Assembly: GCF_007830115.1 (NCBI RefSeq)
Contig: NZ_VLKP01000002.1
Coordinates: 310,001-374,000, forward strand
DNA length: 64,000 nt
Direction of reading: 5' to 3'
Origin: Aerolutibacter ruishenii
Lineage (GTDB): Bacteria; Pseudomonadota; Gammaproteobacteria; Xanthomonadales; Xanthomonadaceae
Shown here: positions 19,874-29,100 of the stretch, piece after piece
Numbering within the stretch: position 1 is the first letter of the stretch
How the letters are laid out: the number at the start of each line of letters is the position of its first letter
Program-made: the position numbers and the translations under genes
Notes under the pieces: generated by a model
What the model saw: the letters and a program-made list of their open reading frames with translations, nothing else
Database searches by the model: none
What the model was told of the DNA's origin: nothing

Positions 19874-20859
19874 GCGGCGTCCTCGGCACGGGCGAACAGG
19901 GCGGGCAGGGCGTCGAGGTCGACGTTGCCGCCCGACAGGATGATACCCACGCGTTGCCTCGCGAAAACCTCCGGGTGCGCCAGCACGATGGCCAGCGCCA
20001 CCGCCGACGACGGTTCCACCAGCAGCTTGGTGCGCTGCCACAGCAGGCGCATCGCGGCCACGGTCCGTGCATCGGTCGCAGTCAATACCTGCACGCCGTG
20101 GCGCTGCAGCAGTGCGAAGTTGGGCGCGCCCAGCGTGCCTCGCAGGCCGTCGCACACGGTGTCGGGGGTGAAATCGGTGACGCGCTCACCGCGTTGCAGC
20201 GAGGCGAAAGTCTCGGCCGCTCCCGCGGGTTCGGCGCCGATCACCCGACATCCCGGTGCGCGTGCCGCGGCGGCGATGGCGGTGCCGCCGATCAGTCCAC
20301 CGCCACCGACCGGTGCCACCAGCGTGTCCAGGTCCGGCACCGTGGCCAGCAGTTCCAGCGCGGCGGTGCCCTGCCCGGCGATCACCCGCGGATCGGTGTA
20401 CGGGTGGACCAGGCTGGCGCCGGTCGTGGCCTGCACTTCGGCGCAACGCGTCTCGCGCGCCTGGATGGTCGGCGCACATGGATGCAGGGTGGCACCGTAG
20501 GCGCGGATGGCGGCGAGCTTGGCCGCCACCGCACCCTCCGGCACGACCACGTGGCAGGCGATGCCGCGCGTGCGTGCGGCCAGCGCCAACGCCGCACCGT
20601 GGTTGCCGGAGGAGTGGGTCACCACGCCGGCACGCGCGGTGGCGTCGTCCAGGGCCCACACGGCGTTGCAGGCGCCGCGGAACTTGAACGCACCGCCACG
20701 CTGCAACGGCTCGGCCTTGAAATGCAGTTCGCAGCCGGCCAGGGCATCGAGGCTGCGCGAGCACAGCACGGGGGTGGCATGGGCATGCGGGGCGATGCGG
20801 GCGGCCGCCTCGAGGACATCCTCGTAGGCAGGCAGGGTTGCGGCGGAATCGGTCATCAT
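19870..20859 (-). CDS. PLP-dependent serine/threonine dehydratase
   Basis: A 329-residue fold-type II PLP enzyme. The Schiff-base lysine lies in GAFKFRGACNA (about residue 58), the Asn that holds the PLP oxygen is in SSGNHGAALA, and the phosphate-binding glycine loop is GGGGLIGG. The C-terminal LSGGNVD motif is also present. Catabolic threonine dehydratase and serine racemase-like enzymes share this layout, so the exact amino acid is open; no ACT domain is present, which argues against biosynthetic IlvA. Start chosen at ATG 20859 (MMTDSAATLP). Coupled to the SnoaL-like gene. Confidence 0.85.
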   Translation of the reverse strand: MMTDSAATLPAYEDVLEAAARIAPHAHATPVLCSRSLDALAGCELHFKAEPLQRGGAFKFRGACNAVWALDDATARAGVVTHSSGNHGAALALAARTRGIACHVVVPEGAVAAKLAAIRAYGATLHPCAPTIQARETRCAEVQATTGASLVHPYTDPRVIAGQGTAALELLATVPDLDTLVAPVGGGGLIGGTAIAAAARAPGCRVIGAEPAGAAETFASLQRGERVTDFTPDTVCDGLRGTLGAPNFALLQRHGVQVLTATDARTVAAMRLLWQRTKLLVEPSSAVALAIVLAHPEVFARQRVGIILSGGNVDLDALPALFARAEDAA

Positions 20860-21014
20860 CAGAAGCCTAGCGCAGTTGCCGGGCGACACGGGCGGCCCCG
20901 TGGCTGAAGCACGGGCAACGGGGCGCGGGCCGCACGCGCCATGGCCCGCCAGGATTAAGCCATAGTTCAATGGGTTGGCCGCAGATTGCGGACATGACCC
21001 CGGGGGTTCCGACC

Positions 21015-21533
21015 ATGTTGCGCAAACTGCTACTGCCTGCCGCCGCCATGTTCCTCGTCGCCGGCTGCGTCACCACCGACTACGGTTACCGCGGTGGCCA
21101 GGGCGACTACTACTACGGCTCGCCAGCGACTGAGTACCGGCATCAGGGGGGCTACTACCCCTATGGTCCGTATCCGTATGGTTACTACGGTCGTTACCCG
21201 TACGGTTCGTACGGCTATCCGTACTACGGCTACCCCTACGGTGGCTATTACCGGTATCCGTACTACTACCGTCCCGGTTACCCGTCCCACCCGCGCCCGC
21301 CGCAGCATCGTGAGCCCCGCCAGGACCGTCCGGCGCCGTGGCGCGACTACGACGAGATGATTCGGCGCCGCCAGGGCCAGCCGTCGACGCGTGTCGGCGA
21401 CGCCCCGGCACCGGCGACCGTTGCGCCACGGTCGCGCCCGCCAGTGCAGCGCGACTCGGGTTCGCGCATGCAGAAGATGATCCGCCAGGCCCAGCAGCGC
21501 GACGGCGAGGGGCGTCGGCGGGATGAGCCGTGA
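21015..21533 (+). CDS. Tyr/Gly/Pro-rich lipoprotein
   Basis: A 172-residue protein with a lipoprotein signal, lipobox LVAGC (Cys about 18). Residues 22-95 are almost entirely Tyr, Gly, Pro and Arg in short repeats such as YPYG and GYYPYG. The C-terminal 70 residues are basic and polar (RRRQGQP, QRDGEGRRRDEP). Similar low-complexity lipoproteins occur in Xanthomonadaceae with no known function. Tyr-rich repeats could mediate self-association or cross-linking at the envelope, but nothing here proves it. Confidence 0.75.
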   Translation: MLRKLLLPAAAMFLVAGCVTTDYGYRGGQGDYYYGSPATEYRHQGGYYPYGPYPYGYYGRYPYGSYGYPYYGYPYGGYYRYPYYYRPGYPSHPRPPQHREPRQDRPAPWRDYDEMIRRRQGQPSTRVGDAPAPATVAPRSRPPVQRDSGSRMQKMIRQAQQRDGEGRRRDEP

Positions 21534-21561
21534 CAGGCGCACCGACCCGGGTGGCCGGGTA

Positions 21562-21591
21562 TTGACAGATTGCGTCGCAATGCGACGTAAT
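21562..21591 (+). promoter_or_regulatory. Putative sigma70 promoter with an inverted repeat in the spacer
   Basis: A perfect -35 TTGACA (21562-21567) is followed 18 bases later by CGTAAT (21586-21591; four of six). The spacer holds CGTCGCA-A-TGCGACG, a 7-1-7 inverted repeat that could be an operator. It points right, toward mnmG 440 bases downstream or an unrecognised RNA. It lies just after the lipoprotein gene. Confidence 0.45.
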
Positions 21592-21796
21592 CGGCATGCA
21601 CGAGCCTAGGTCGGTACCCGCCGAGGAACCACGGACCCCCCTGTTCCGCCCTCGACGGGTGCCGGCGCCCGGGCTGGCACCGCCACCAATGGCGGTCACC
21701 TCCGGCGGATCTGCCGATAGCCGTGTTTCCCGCTTGATTGCGTCATGCAGCAGCACTATCGTGCGGCCTCGTGGCTGCCGGCCAGCGGCAGGCACC

Positions 21797-21836
21797 AAAA
21801 GAAAGGGGGCCGATGTCCCCCGACATGCGGCCCCCT
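21797..21836 (-). terminator. Intrinsic terminator on the minus strand
   Basis: AGGGGGCC...GGCCCCCT (21804-21811 and 21829-21836) closes an outer 8-bp stem. An inner ATGTC/GACAT stem with a four-base loop extends it. On the minus strand the stem is followed by TTTCTTTT, the usual U-tract. On the plus strand no T-run follows, so termination is directional. Confidence 0.7.
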
Positions 21837-21913
21837 GGGCTTCCCCTGCAAGTACGTGGCGGGCCCCTGTTCCAATGCCTGCCGGCGCGTAGCGCCTGTC
21901 CTGCCGGGTGCAC
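21797..21913 (-). ncRNA. Candidate small RNA (about 115 nt), no protein-coding sense
   Basis: In the 498-base gap before mnmG the minus strand shows a sigma54-like element (21938-21924), then about 110 bases with several short hairpins (for example GGCGC-TAC-GCGCC at 21895-21883), and then a strong intrinsic terminator (21836-21797). No frame in between has gene-like codon use or a ribosome site. I infer a small RNA transcribed leftward; both ends are estimates from the promoter and terminator. It could also be the end of a longer transcript antisense to the mnmG leader. Confidence 0.35.
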
Positions 21914-21923
21914 GGAGGTATAC

Positions 21924-21938
21924 GCAGGAAGCGTGCCA
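21924..21938 (-). promoter_or_regulatory. Sigma54-like (-24/-12) promoter element
   Basis: The minus strand reads TGGCACGCTTCCTGC, matching the RpoN consensus TGGCACG-N4-TTGC except for one C in place of T. GG and GC are separated by ten bases as required. It would start transcription near 21913 and read into the terminator at 21836-21797. Confidence 0.4.
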
Positions 21939-22031
21939 ACTTCTTGCGGGTGCCCCCGACCATCCCCTCCAAGCGTCCCGCCCGGTGCCATGATCGCGAC
22001 GCAAGCTGCTGATCGGCGTAGACTTTCTCTG

Positions 22032-23957
22032 ATGAGCAACTTCTTCCAGTACGACGTGATCGTGGTCGGTGGCGGCCACGCCGGCACCGAGGCCGCGCTG
22101 GCTTCGGCGCGGGCCGGTGCGCGGACCCTGCTGCTGACCCACAACGTCGAGACCGTGGGCGCGATGAGCTGCAACCCGGCCATTGGCGGCATCGGCAAGG
22201 GCCACCTGGTCAAGGAAATCGACGCGCTGGGCGGGATCATGGCGCGCGCCGCCGACGCCGCCGGCATCCAGTGGCGCCGGCTCAACGCCAGCAAGGGCCC
22301 GGCGGTACGCGCCACCCGCTGCCAGGCCGACCGTGCGCTGTACCGCCGCTTCATCCGCCGCGCGGTGGAGGCGCAGGCCAACCTGACCGTGTTCCAGGCC
22401 GCGGTGGACGACATCCTGTTCGCGGGCGCCACGTCGGGCGGCGACACGCGCGCCGACGCCGGCCGCGGCCACGTGCGCGGCGTGCTCACCCAGGCCGGGT
22501 TGGCCTTCCACGCACCGGCGGTGGTGCTGACCGCGGGCACGTTCCTCGCCGGCAAGGTGCACATCGGCCCGACCACCTATGCTGCCGGCCGCGCCGGCGA
22601 CCCGCCGTCGGTGGCGCTGGCGGCCAAGCTGCGCGAAGGCCCGTTCGTGGTCGACCGGCTCAAGACCGGCACCCCGCCGCGCATCGACGGCCGCAGCCTC
22701 GACTACAGCGTGATGGAGGAGCAGCCCGGCGACGACCCGCGCCCGGTGATGTCCTTCCTCGGCAGCCGCGACGACCACCCGCGGCAGGTGTCGTGCTGGA
22801 TCACCCACACCAGCGAGCGCACCCACGAGATCATCCGCGGCGCGCTGGACCGCAGCCCGCTGTACACCGGCCAGATCGAAGGCATCGGCCCGCGCTACTG
22901 CCCCTCGATCGAGGACAAGGTGGTCCGCTTCGCCGAGAAGGACAGCCACCAGATCTTCGTCGAGCCCGAGGGCCTCGATGTCACGGAGATCTACCCCAAC
23001 GGCATCTCCACCTCGCTGCCATTCGATGTGCAGCTGGCGCTGGTGCGCAGCATCCGCGGTTTCGAAAACGCGCACATCACCCGTGCCGGCTACGCCATCG
23101 AGTACGACTTCTTCGACCCGCGCGGTTTGAAGAGCACGCTGGAGACGAAAGCGGTGGAAGGCCTGTTCTTCGCAGGCCAGATCAACGGCACCACCGGCTA
23201 CGAGGAAGCGGCCGCGCAGGGCCTGCTGGCCGGCGTGAATGCCGCGCGCTTCGTGCGCGGCAACGATGGCTGGAGCCCGCGCCGCGACGAAGCGTACCTC
23301 GGTGTGCTGGTCGACGATCTGATCACCCATGGCACCAGCGAGCCGTACCGCATGTTCACCAGCCGCGCCGAGTACCGGCTGCAGCTGCGCGAGGACAACG
23401 CCGACCTGCGGTTGACCCCGGTGGGTCGCGAGCTGGGCCTGGTCAATGACACGCGCTTTGCCGCGTTCGAGGCCAAGCGTGAGGCGATTGAGCGCGAGAA
23501 CCGCCGTCTCGGTGCGGTGTGGGCGGCGCCCAACAACGCACTCGGCCGCGAGGTTGGTGACGTGCTGGGCGTGGACGTCAGTCGTGAGACCAGCGCCCGC
23601 GACCTGCTCAAGCGCCCGGAACTGGACTACGCGAAATTGATGACGGTGCCATCGCTGGGTCCTGCGGTGGACGACGCGGCGGTGGCCGAACAGGTGGAGA
23701 TCGGCATCAAGTACGCCGGTTACCTCGACCGCCAGCGCGAGGAGATCGAGCGCCAGCGTCGCCACGAGGACACCGCGATTCCGCCGGACTTCGACTACGC
23801 CGCCGTGCGCGGCCTGTCGGCCGAGGTGCAGCAGAAGCTGCAGCGGGTGCAGCCGCAGACCATCGGCCAGGCGCAGCGCATACCCGGCATGACCCCGGTG
23901 GCGATCTCGCTGCTGCTGGTGCACCTGACGCGGCAGCGGCGCAGTCGGGTGGCGTGA
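22032..23957 (+). CDS. mnmG: tRNA uridine-5-carboxymethylaminomethyl synthesis enzyme MnmG (GidA)
   Basis: A 641-residue FAD protein that, with MnmE, modifies U34 of several tRNAs. The dinucleotide-binding motif [10 protein letters not shown] is near residue 13. Family blocks [22 protein letters not shown] and, near the C-terminus, the MnmE-interacting region ([21 protein letters not shown] type) are intact. Length is near the usual 629. The start ATG 22032 sits directly after a short AT-richer stretch; no other start is better. Confidence 0.96.
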   Translation: MSNFFQYDVIVVGGGHAGTEAALASARAGARTLLLTHNVETVGAMSCNPAIGGIGKGHLVKEIDALGGIMARAADAAGIQWRRLNASKGPAVRATRCQADRALYRRFIRRAVEAQANLTVFQAAVDDILFAGATSGGDTRADAGRGHVRGVLTQAGLAFHAPAVVLTAGTFLAGKVHIGPTTYAAGRAGDPPSVALAAKLREGPFVVDRLKTGTPPRIDGRSLDYSVMEEQPGDDPRPVMSFLGSRDDHPRQVSCWITHTSERTHEIIRGALDRSPLYTGQIEGIGPRYCPSIEDKVVRFAEKDSHQIFVEPEGLDVTEIYPNGISTSLPFDVQLALVRSIRGFENAHITRAGYAIEYDFFDPRGLKSTLETKAVEGLFFAGQINGTTGYEEAAAQGLLAGVNAARFVRGNDGWSPRRDEAYLGVLVDDLITHGTSEPYRMFTSRAEYRLQLREDNADLRLTPVGRELGLVNDTRFAAFEAKREAIERENRRLGAVWAAPNNALGREVGDVLGVDVSRETSARDLLKRPELDYAKLMTVPSLGPAVDDAAVAEQVEIGIKYAGYLDRQREEIERQRRHEDTAIPPDFDYAAVRGLSAEVQQKLQRVQPQTIGQAQRIPGMTPVAISLLLVHLTRQRRSRVA

Positions 23958-24075
23958 GCCGCGGGGGCGTCGAGTCCGGGGTCCGCGGGGCAAACCCAAG
24001 GCACGGGCAAGCGGAATACCCCGGGCAGGCCCAAGGGGGCATGACGCCGTCGCCCGGTGCGGCTACGCTCGGAAC

Positions 24076-25401
24076 ATGCGATCCCATCTGACCCTGCTGG
24101 CCGCCGCCTTGGCGGTGTCCGCCTGCCAGCCCACCACCGACCGCACTGCCAACACCGCAAGCGCCACCGCATCCGGCGTGGACACTGCCGCCGTGCCGCG
24201 CGACCCCGCGCCCGTGGTGCAGGCCGATTGGCCGTTGCCGGCCACGGGCCAGGCGGCGCAGCCCGATCTGGTGGCCGCACCGGATGGCACGCTGGTGCTG
24301 ACCTGGATCGAAAAGGCCGACAAGATCCATACGCTGCGGCTGGCGACCCGTGCGCCCGGCGCGACGGACTGGTCTGCGCCCCAGACCGCGGCCAGCGGCC
24401 ACGACTGGTTCGTCAACTGGGCCGACACCCCGCACGTGGCCATGACCGGCGACGGCGCGCTGTGGACGCACTGGCTGCAGAAGTCCGCGGCCGCCACGTA
24501 CGCGTATGACGTGGCGCTGGTGCGCTCGGGTGACGGCGGTCGTACCTGGTCGAAGCCGGTGCTGGTCAATGCCGATGGCACGCCCACCGAGCACGGTTTC
24601 GTCTCGTTGTGGCCGGCAGGTGGGGACCGGGTGGGCGTGGCGTGGCTGGATGGCCGCCACACCGCGGAGGGCGCCGGCACGACATCCACGCCGCGCGACG
24701 GCAACGCGCTGCCGGCGCCATCCACGCCGATGATGACCCTGCGCACCGCGCACTTCGATGCCGCCCTGCAGCGCCATGACGAACAGCCGCTGGACCTGTC
24801 CACCTGCGATTGCTGCCAGACCGACGCGGTGGTCACCGCCGGCCGCACCATGCTGGCCTACCGCGACCGTACCGAAAGCGAGATCCGCGACATCTTCGTC
24901 GCCCGCCACGATGGCCAGCGTTGGCTTACGCCGGTTCGCGTGCACGCCGATGACTGGAGGATGCCCGCCTGTCCGGTCAACGGCCCGTCGCTGGCCGCGC
25001 GCGACCGCGACGTGCTGGTCGGCTGGTACACCGCCGCCGGTGACGTGCCCACGCTGAAACTGGCGCGCAGCACCGCCGCCGGCGACGCCTTCGCCGCACC
25101 GGTGGTGGTTGACCGCGGCGACGCCGTGCAGGGCCGCGTCGACGTCGCGCTCGACGCGCAGGCGGCGTGGGTGCTGTGGGTGCGCGAGACCGCGCAGGGC
25201 CAGTCGCTGCATCTGGCCCGCTACGCGCCCGACCTGTCCCACGAACTGCAGCGGCTGGAGGTGGCCCGCCTGCAGGGCCGCGGTCGCGCCACCGGCTTCC
25301 CGCAGCTGGTGCTGGCCGACGGCGGCGCGTACGTGGTGTGGACCGACGTGGTCGACGGCCAGCCGCTGCTCAGGGGCGCACGGTTGGCCCCCCGTGGTTG
25401 A
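24076..25401 (+). CDS. Sialidase-like (BNR repeat) lipoprotein
   Basis: A 441-residue lipoprotein with lipobox VSAC (Cys 17). The rest looks like a six-bladed beta-propeller of the exo-alpha-sialidase superfamily: repeated SxDGGxTW-type segments (for example SGDGGRTWSKPV) and stretches such as RHDGQRWLTPVRVH. A conserved CDCCQTDAV block (about residue 240) is characteristic of a group of uncharacterised proteins in this fold. True sialidase activity is unlikely to be provable from sequence: the Arg triad and FRIP motif are not clear. It probably acts in the periplasm or outer membrane. Confidence 0.65.
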   Translation: MRSHLTLLAAALAVSACQPTTDRTANTASATASGVDTAAVPRDPAPVVQADWPLPATGQAAQPDLVAAPDGTLVLTWIEKADKIHTLRLATRAPGATDWSAPQTAASGHDWFVNWADTPHVAMTGDGALWTHWLQKSAAATYAYDVALVRSGDGGRTWSKPVLVNADGTPTEHGFVSLWPAGGDRVGVAWLDGRHTAEGAGTTSTPRDGNALPAPSTPMMTLRTAHFDAALQRHDEQPLDLSTCDCCQTDAVVTAGRTMLAYRDRTESEIRDIFVARHDGQRWLTPVRVHADDWRMPACPVNGPSLAARDRDVLVGWYTAAGDVPTLKLARSTAAGDAFAAPVVVDRGDAVQGRVDVALDAQAAWVLWVRETAQGQSLHLARYAPDLSHELQRLEVARLQGRGRATGFPQLVLADGGAYVVWTDVVDGQPLLRGARLAPRG

Positions 25402-25482
25402 GCCGCCAGCCATGCGGCGTGCGCGGTTGTCATTGGGAAACATTCTCTGGGGGGCCAGCGGACCCGCTGGCACACTGCTTTG

Positions 25483-26094
25483 ATGATCCGGATCCTGCTG
25501 GTCGACGACCACGCCATTGTGCGCGAGGGCTTCAAGCGCCTGTGCGAGGCTGCGCCCGACCTGCAGGTGGTGGCCGAGGCCGGTAGCGCGGAAGAAGCAC
25601 TGGCCGCGGTGCGCTTGCACGCCTTGGACGTGGCGCTGGTGGACATCTCGCTGGGAGCGCAGAGCGGCCTGCAGTTGCTGCCCGCGCTGCTGGCGATCGC
25701 GCCGACGCTGAAGCCGGTGATCGTCAGCATGCACGAGGATCCGGCGCTGGTGGTGCGGGCGATGGACAATGGCGCGCACGGCTACATCACCAAGGGCGCC
25801 GCCGCGCAGGAACTGCTGTCGGCGCTGCGCCGCGTGCACGCCGGCGAACGCGTGCTCAGCAGCGACCTCGCGCCGATGCGTCCCAATGCCGATGCCACCC
25901 GCCTGAGCCAGCGCGAGCGCGAGACGCTGCGTGGCCTGCTGTCGCAGCAGGCGCCCAAGGCACTGGCGATCGACCTGGGCATCAGCGTGAAGACCCTGTA
26001 CCGGCACCGCGCCAACCTGATGGAGAAGCTGGGCGCGCGCAATCCCGCCGACCTGGCACGCATCGCGCAGGAGCGTGGGTTGCTGATCGGATAA
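25483..26094 (+). CDS. NarL/FixJ-type response regulator
   Basis: A 203-residue protein: receiver domain with DD at 8-9, phospho-acceptor D54 and K104, then a LuxR-type helix-turn-helix (residues about 140-200, LSQRERETLRGLLSQQAPKA and ISVKTLYRHRANLMEKL). No histidine kinase gene lies next to it, so its partner is elsewhere. Target genes are unknown. Confidence 0.85.
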   Translation: MIRILLVDDHAIVREGFKRLCEAAPDLQVVAEAGSAEEALAAVRLHALDVALVDISLGAQSGLQLLPALLAIAPTLKPVIVSMHEDPALVVRAMDNGAHGYITKGAAAQELLSALRRVHAGERVLSSDLAPMRPNADATRLSQRERETLRGLLSQQAPKALAIDLGISVKTLYRHRANLMEKLGARNPADLARIAQERGLLIG

Positions 26095-26160
26095 CACGTC
26101 GGCCAGGTCCGCCGGCCCACGGAATGTCCACCGGGGGCAAGAAGGTTGCCTGGAGCAGGA

Positions 26161-29100
26161 TTACTTTTCCGTGCGCCAGTTGACCGAAGCGCGGTTTTCC
26201 AGCGTGCTCGATTCGATCTCGATGTCGAAGCCCCTGCGCAGCAGGTACTTCAGCGTCAGCACCTGGCCGGTGCCGAGCAGCGACACGCCGTAGCTGACGT
26301 ACAGCCGGGGCGACAGATACTTGCCCACGCCGAACACGCGTTCGCCCAGGGCGCGGCTTTCCATCACTCCGGCGTCGTCCAGGCCGATGCGTGCGCCCAG
26401 CTGCGAGGCCAGCAGGCTGCCACCGGCGGTGAGCGCGGCGCTGGCGGCGTTGAGCTGGCGGCTCTCGTCGCGGCTGGCGCTGGAAAGCGGCCGACCGAGC
26501 GCGAGATATGCCAATGCCTCGGACTGCGAGCTGGCCGGATTGGACCATACCGTGGCCTCCGGTGCGCTGGCGCGGCCGCGGATGTCCACGCCGGCCGTGA
26601 CGTCGCCGACTTCGCGTTCAGCGCGGATGTTGAGGATCGGGTTGCCAACCGGGCCGCCTGACCACACCAGCTCGCCGCGGGTGATGGCCAGCTTCTGCCC
26701 GTAGGCGGTGTAGCGTCCGTCCACGTCGAGCTGGCCGCTGGCGGTCATCTCGCGGCCGGGGCGGGCGCGCACGCGCAGCTTGCCTCCCAGCGTGCCATCC
26801 AGGCCGAAGCCGTTGAGCTGCACGTCACCGCCCAGCGACAGGGTCAGGTCCAGGTCCAGCGGCAGGGTGCCGGTGTCCTCGGGGTCGACCGGGTCGAGTA
26901 CGACCACGTCGTCGGACGCGGACACGCCTTCGTCCAACCGCTCCAGGTCCATGCGCGCCGAGGGTATGGTCACGGTGCCGGTGACCTGCAGCGGCTGCCT
27001 GGCGGCGTAGCGCACCACCACGTCGGGGCTGGCGACGGCGCGCAGGTCGCGGGTGTCGGAGACCAGCACGTTGTCGCCGCGCACGTTGAGTACCAGCGGC
27101 GTGTCATCGCCCTGCCAGCCCAGGGTGCCGTCGATGTTGAGGGTGCCTTCGCCAGAGCGTACGCGGCCGGTGATGCGCGCGGTGCCATCGGGCTGCGCAT
27201 CCAGGCGCAGGTCGCCCTCGCGCAGCTGGATGGCGAGCGCGGGCAGTTCGGTGGCGAAGTTGCCCAGTTGCGCGTTGCCGCCCAGCAGCGGTTGGGCGCG
27301 CGTGCCGGAGAGCTGGATGCGCCCGACGAGGCGGCCGGTGGGCTCGACGATGTCGGGGGAGAACAGCTCCATCCACGTCAGCTCGTCGGTGTTCACCGCG
27401 ACCTCGCCGACCAGCGGGGCGTAGCCGTCCCAGCCGGTGGTGATGCGTGCGTCCACCTGGCCATCGTCGTTGAGCGTGGCGTCGAGTTCGGCGGTCAGGC
27501 GCTGCGGGTCGAAGGTGGTGCGCAGACTGAGGTCGCCGTAGCGCACCAGTTCCTGCCGCGCGCGCTCGTTGAACTTCAGGCCGCCACCGGCGGATGTCAG
27601 CGTGGCGGTGCCGCGCCACGCGTTGCCGACTGGGCGCACCTGTGCATCCAGGGCGACGTCGCCACGCAGCAGCCACGGACGGCGGTCGCTGCGCTCGGGC
27701 AGGTACGGCTGCAGCAGGGCCAGCGGCAGGCCGCGGCCTTCGACATCCAGGCCGCGCCGTGGCCAGTCGGCGCTGGCGCACAGGGTGCCGCCGCCACTGG
27801 AGGCGAGGCAGGCATGGGTGAGTGCACCGTTGCGCCCATCCCAGCTGAAACGCGCGGGTTGCTGCAGTCGCCACTGCGCCCCCTTGGACGGGTCGAAGGC
27901 GAGGCTGGCCAGCGCACCCTGCCAGGTCGCGCCACGCTTGTCGGCGTTGCCGGTCAGTCGCAGCATGCCGAGGTCGCCCGCGGCGCGCGCATCCAGTTGC
28001 AAAGCTTCCACCGCGCCGCGCGCGGTCAGGTCCAGCGTGGTGAACGGCACCCCGGCCTGCAGGCCGGTGGCGCGTACGTCCAGCGCACCGTCGCGGCCGC
28101 GCCACGGCAACCGGCCGCGTGCGTGCAGGGTGTCGACGCGGTAGTCGCCATGGGCCAGGTTGTGGCCTTCCAGGTCCACGTCCACGTCGGGCGCATTGCG
28201 CGGGCCGCGCAGGTGCAGCTGGCCCTGCAGCGTGCCCTGTCCGCTGGGCAGCAGGTCGGCCAGGTGCAGCGGCGCGAACGTTGCGTCCACGTCCAGCGTG
28301 CGGCCGAGCGCGCCCTTGGCCTGCACCTGGCTGGCGCCGAGGCGCAGCGCGACATCGCTTTCGTAGCGGTCCTCGCCACCGGTGGGCGGCGCGCCGTGCA
28401 GGGCGAAGCGTCCCTGGCCGGACAGTACGCGGCCACGCAGCTGGCCGCCGAGGCGCGACACGTCCAGCGTGGCCTCGAGTCCGCGATCCTTGCGGGTGTG
28501 GCTGCGGCTGGCGAGCACGCCATTCACCGCGCCCTTCCACGCCGGCGCGAAGTAGCCGGGGTCGAAGCCGGCCAGGTCGGCGTTGAGCACCCATTGCAGC
28601 GATGGCGTCCACGCCACGTCGCCGCGCGCATCCAGGGTGCCGGTGGGCATGCGCGCATGCAGCGTCTTCAACGTCGCGCGCTCGGTATTGCCGCGCGCAT
28701 CGAAGCGCAGATCGGCCGCCTGGCCATCGCGCTCCAGTCGCGCGGTGCCGATGGCCGCCCATGCCTGCAATGCGCCGGCCACGCCAAAGTCGCCGTTGGC
28801 GATGATGGCCGGGGTGCCGTCGGCGCCGCCCCAGTGCAGGTTGCGCGCATTCACCGCAAAGCGCAGCGTGCCGTGGTCGGGATCGCGCAGCTCGGCGCGG
28901 CCGCGCAGGGTGGCGGTGCCCTCCAGCAGCGCCAGCGCCAATGGCTGCACGTCGAGCACCTGCTCGTTGAGGCGCACTTTGGACGGCAGCACGGTGACGG
29001 TCTGCCCGTCGCGGGTCACTTGTCCGCGCAGGTCGGCCGCGCCTTCCACGCCATCGGCCTGCAGCGTCCACGCCAGCGGCACGCCGGGTTCGCCCGCCAT

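Noticed and set aside
21888-21900. A 13-base word CGTAGCGCCTGTC shared with the oleC insertion (44001-44013)
   Set aside because: In 64 kb of GC-rich DNA dozens of shared 13-mers are expected by chance, and the flanks do not match.
21756-23999. Long minus-strand frame antisense to mnmG (747 codons)
   Set aside because: Shadow of high-GC codon bias; His/Gln/Arg-rich with no domain, while mnmG on the other strand is certain.
23707-26097. Long minus-strand frame across the sialidase-like and regulator genes
   Set aside because: Composition typical of antisense shadow; spans three genes on the plus strand.
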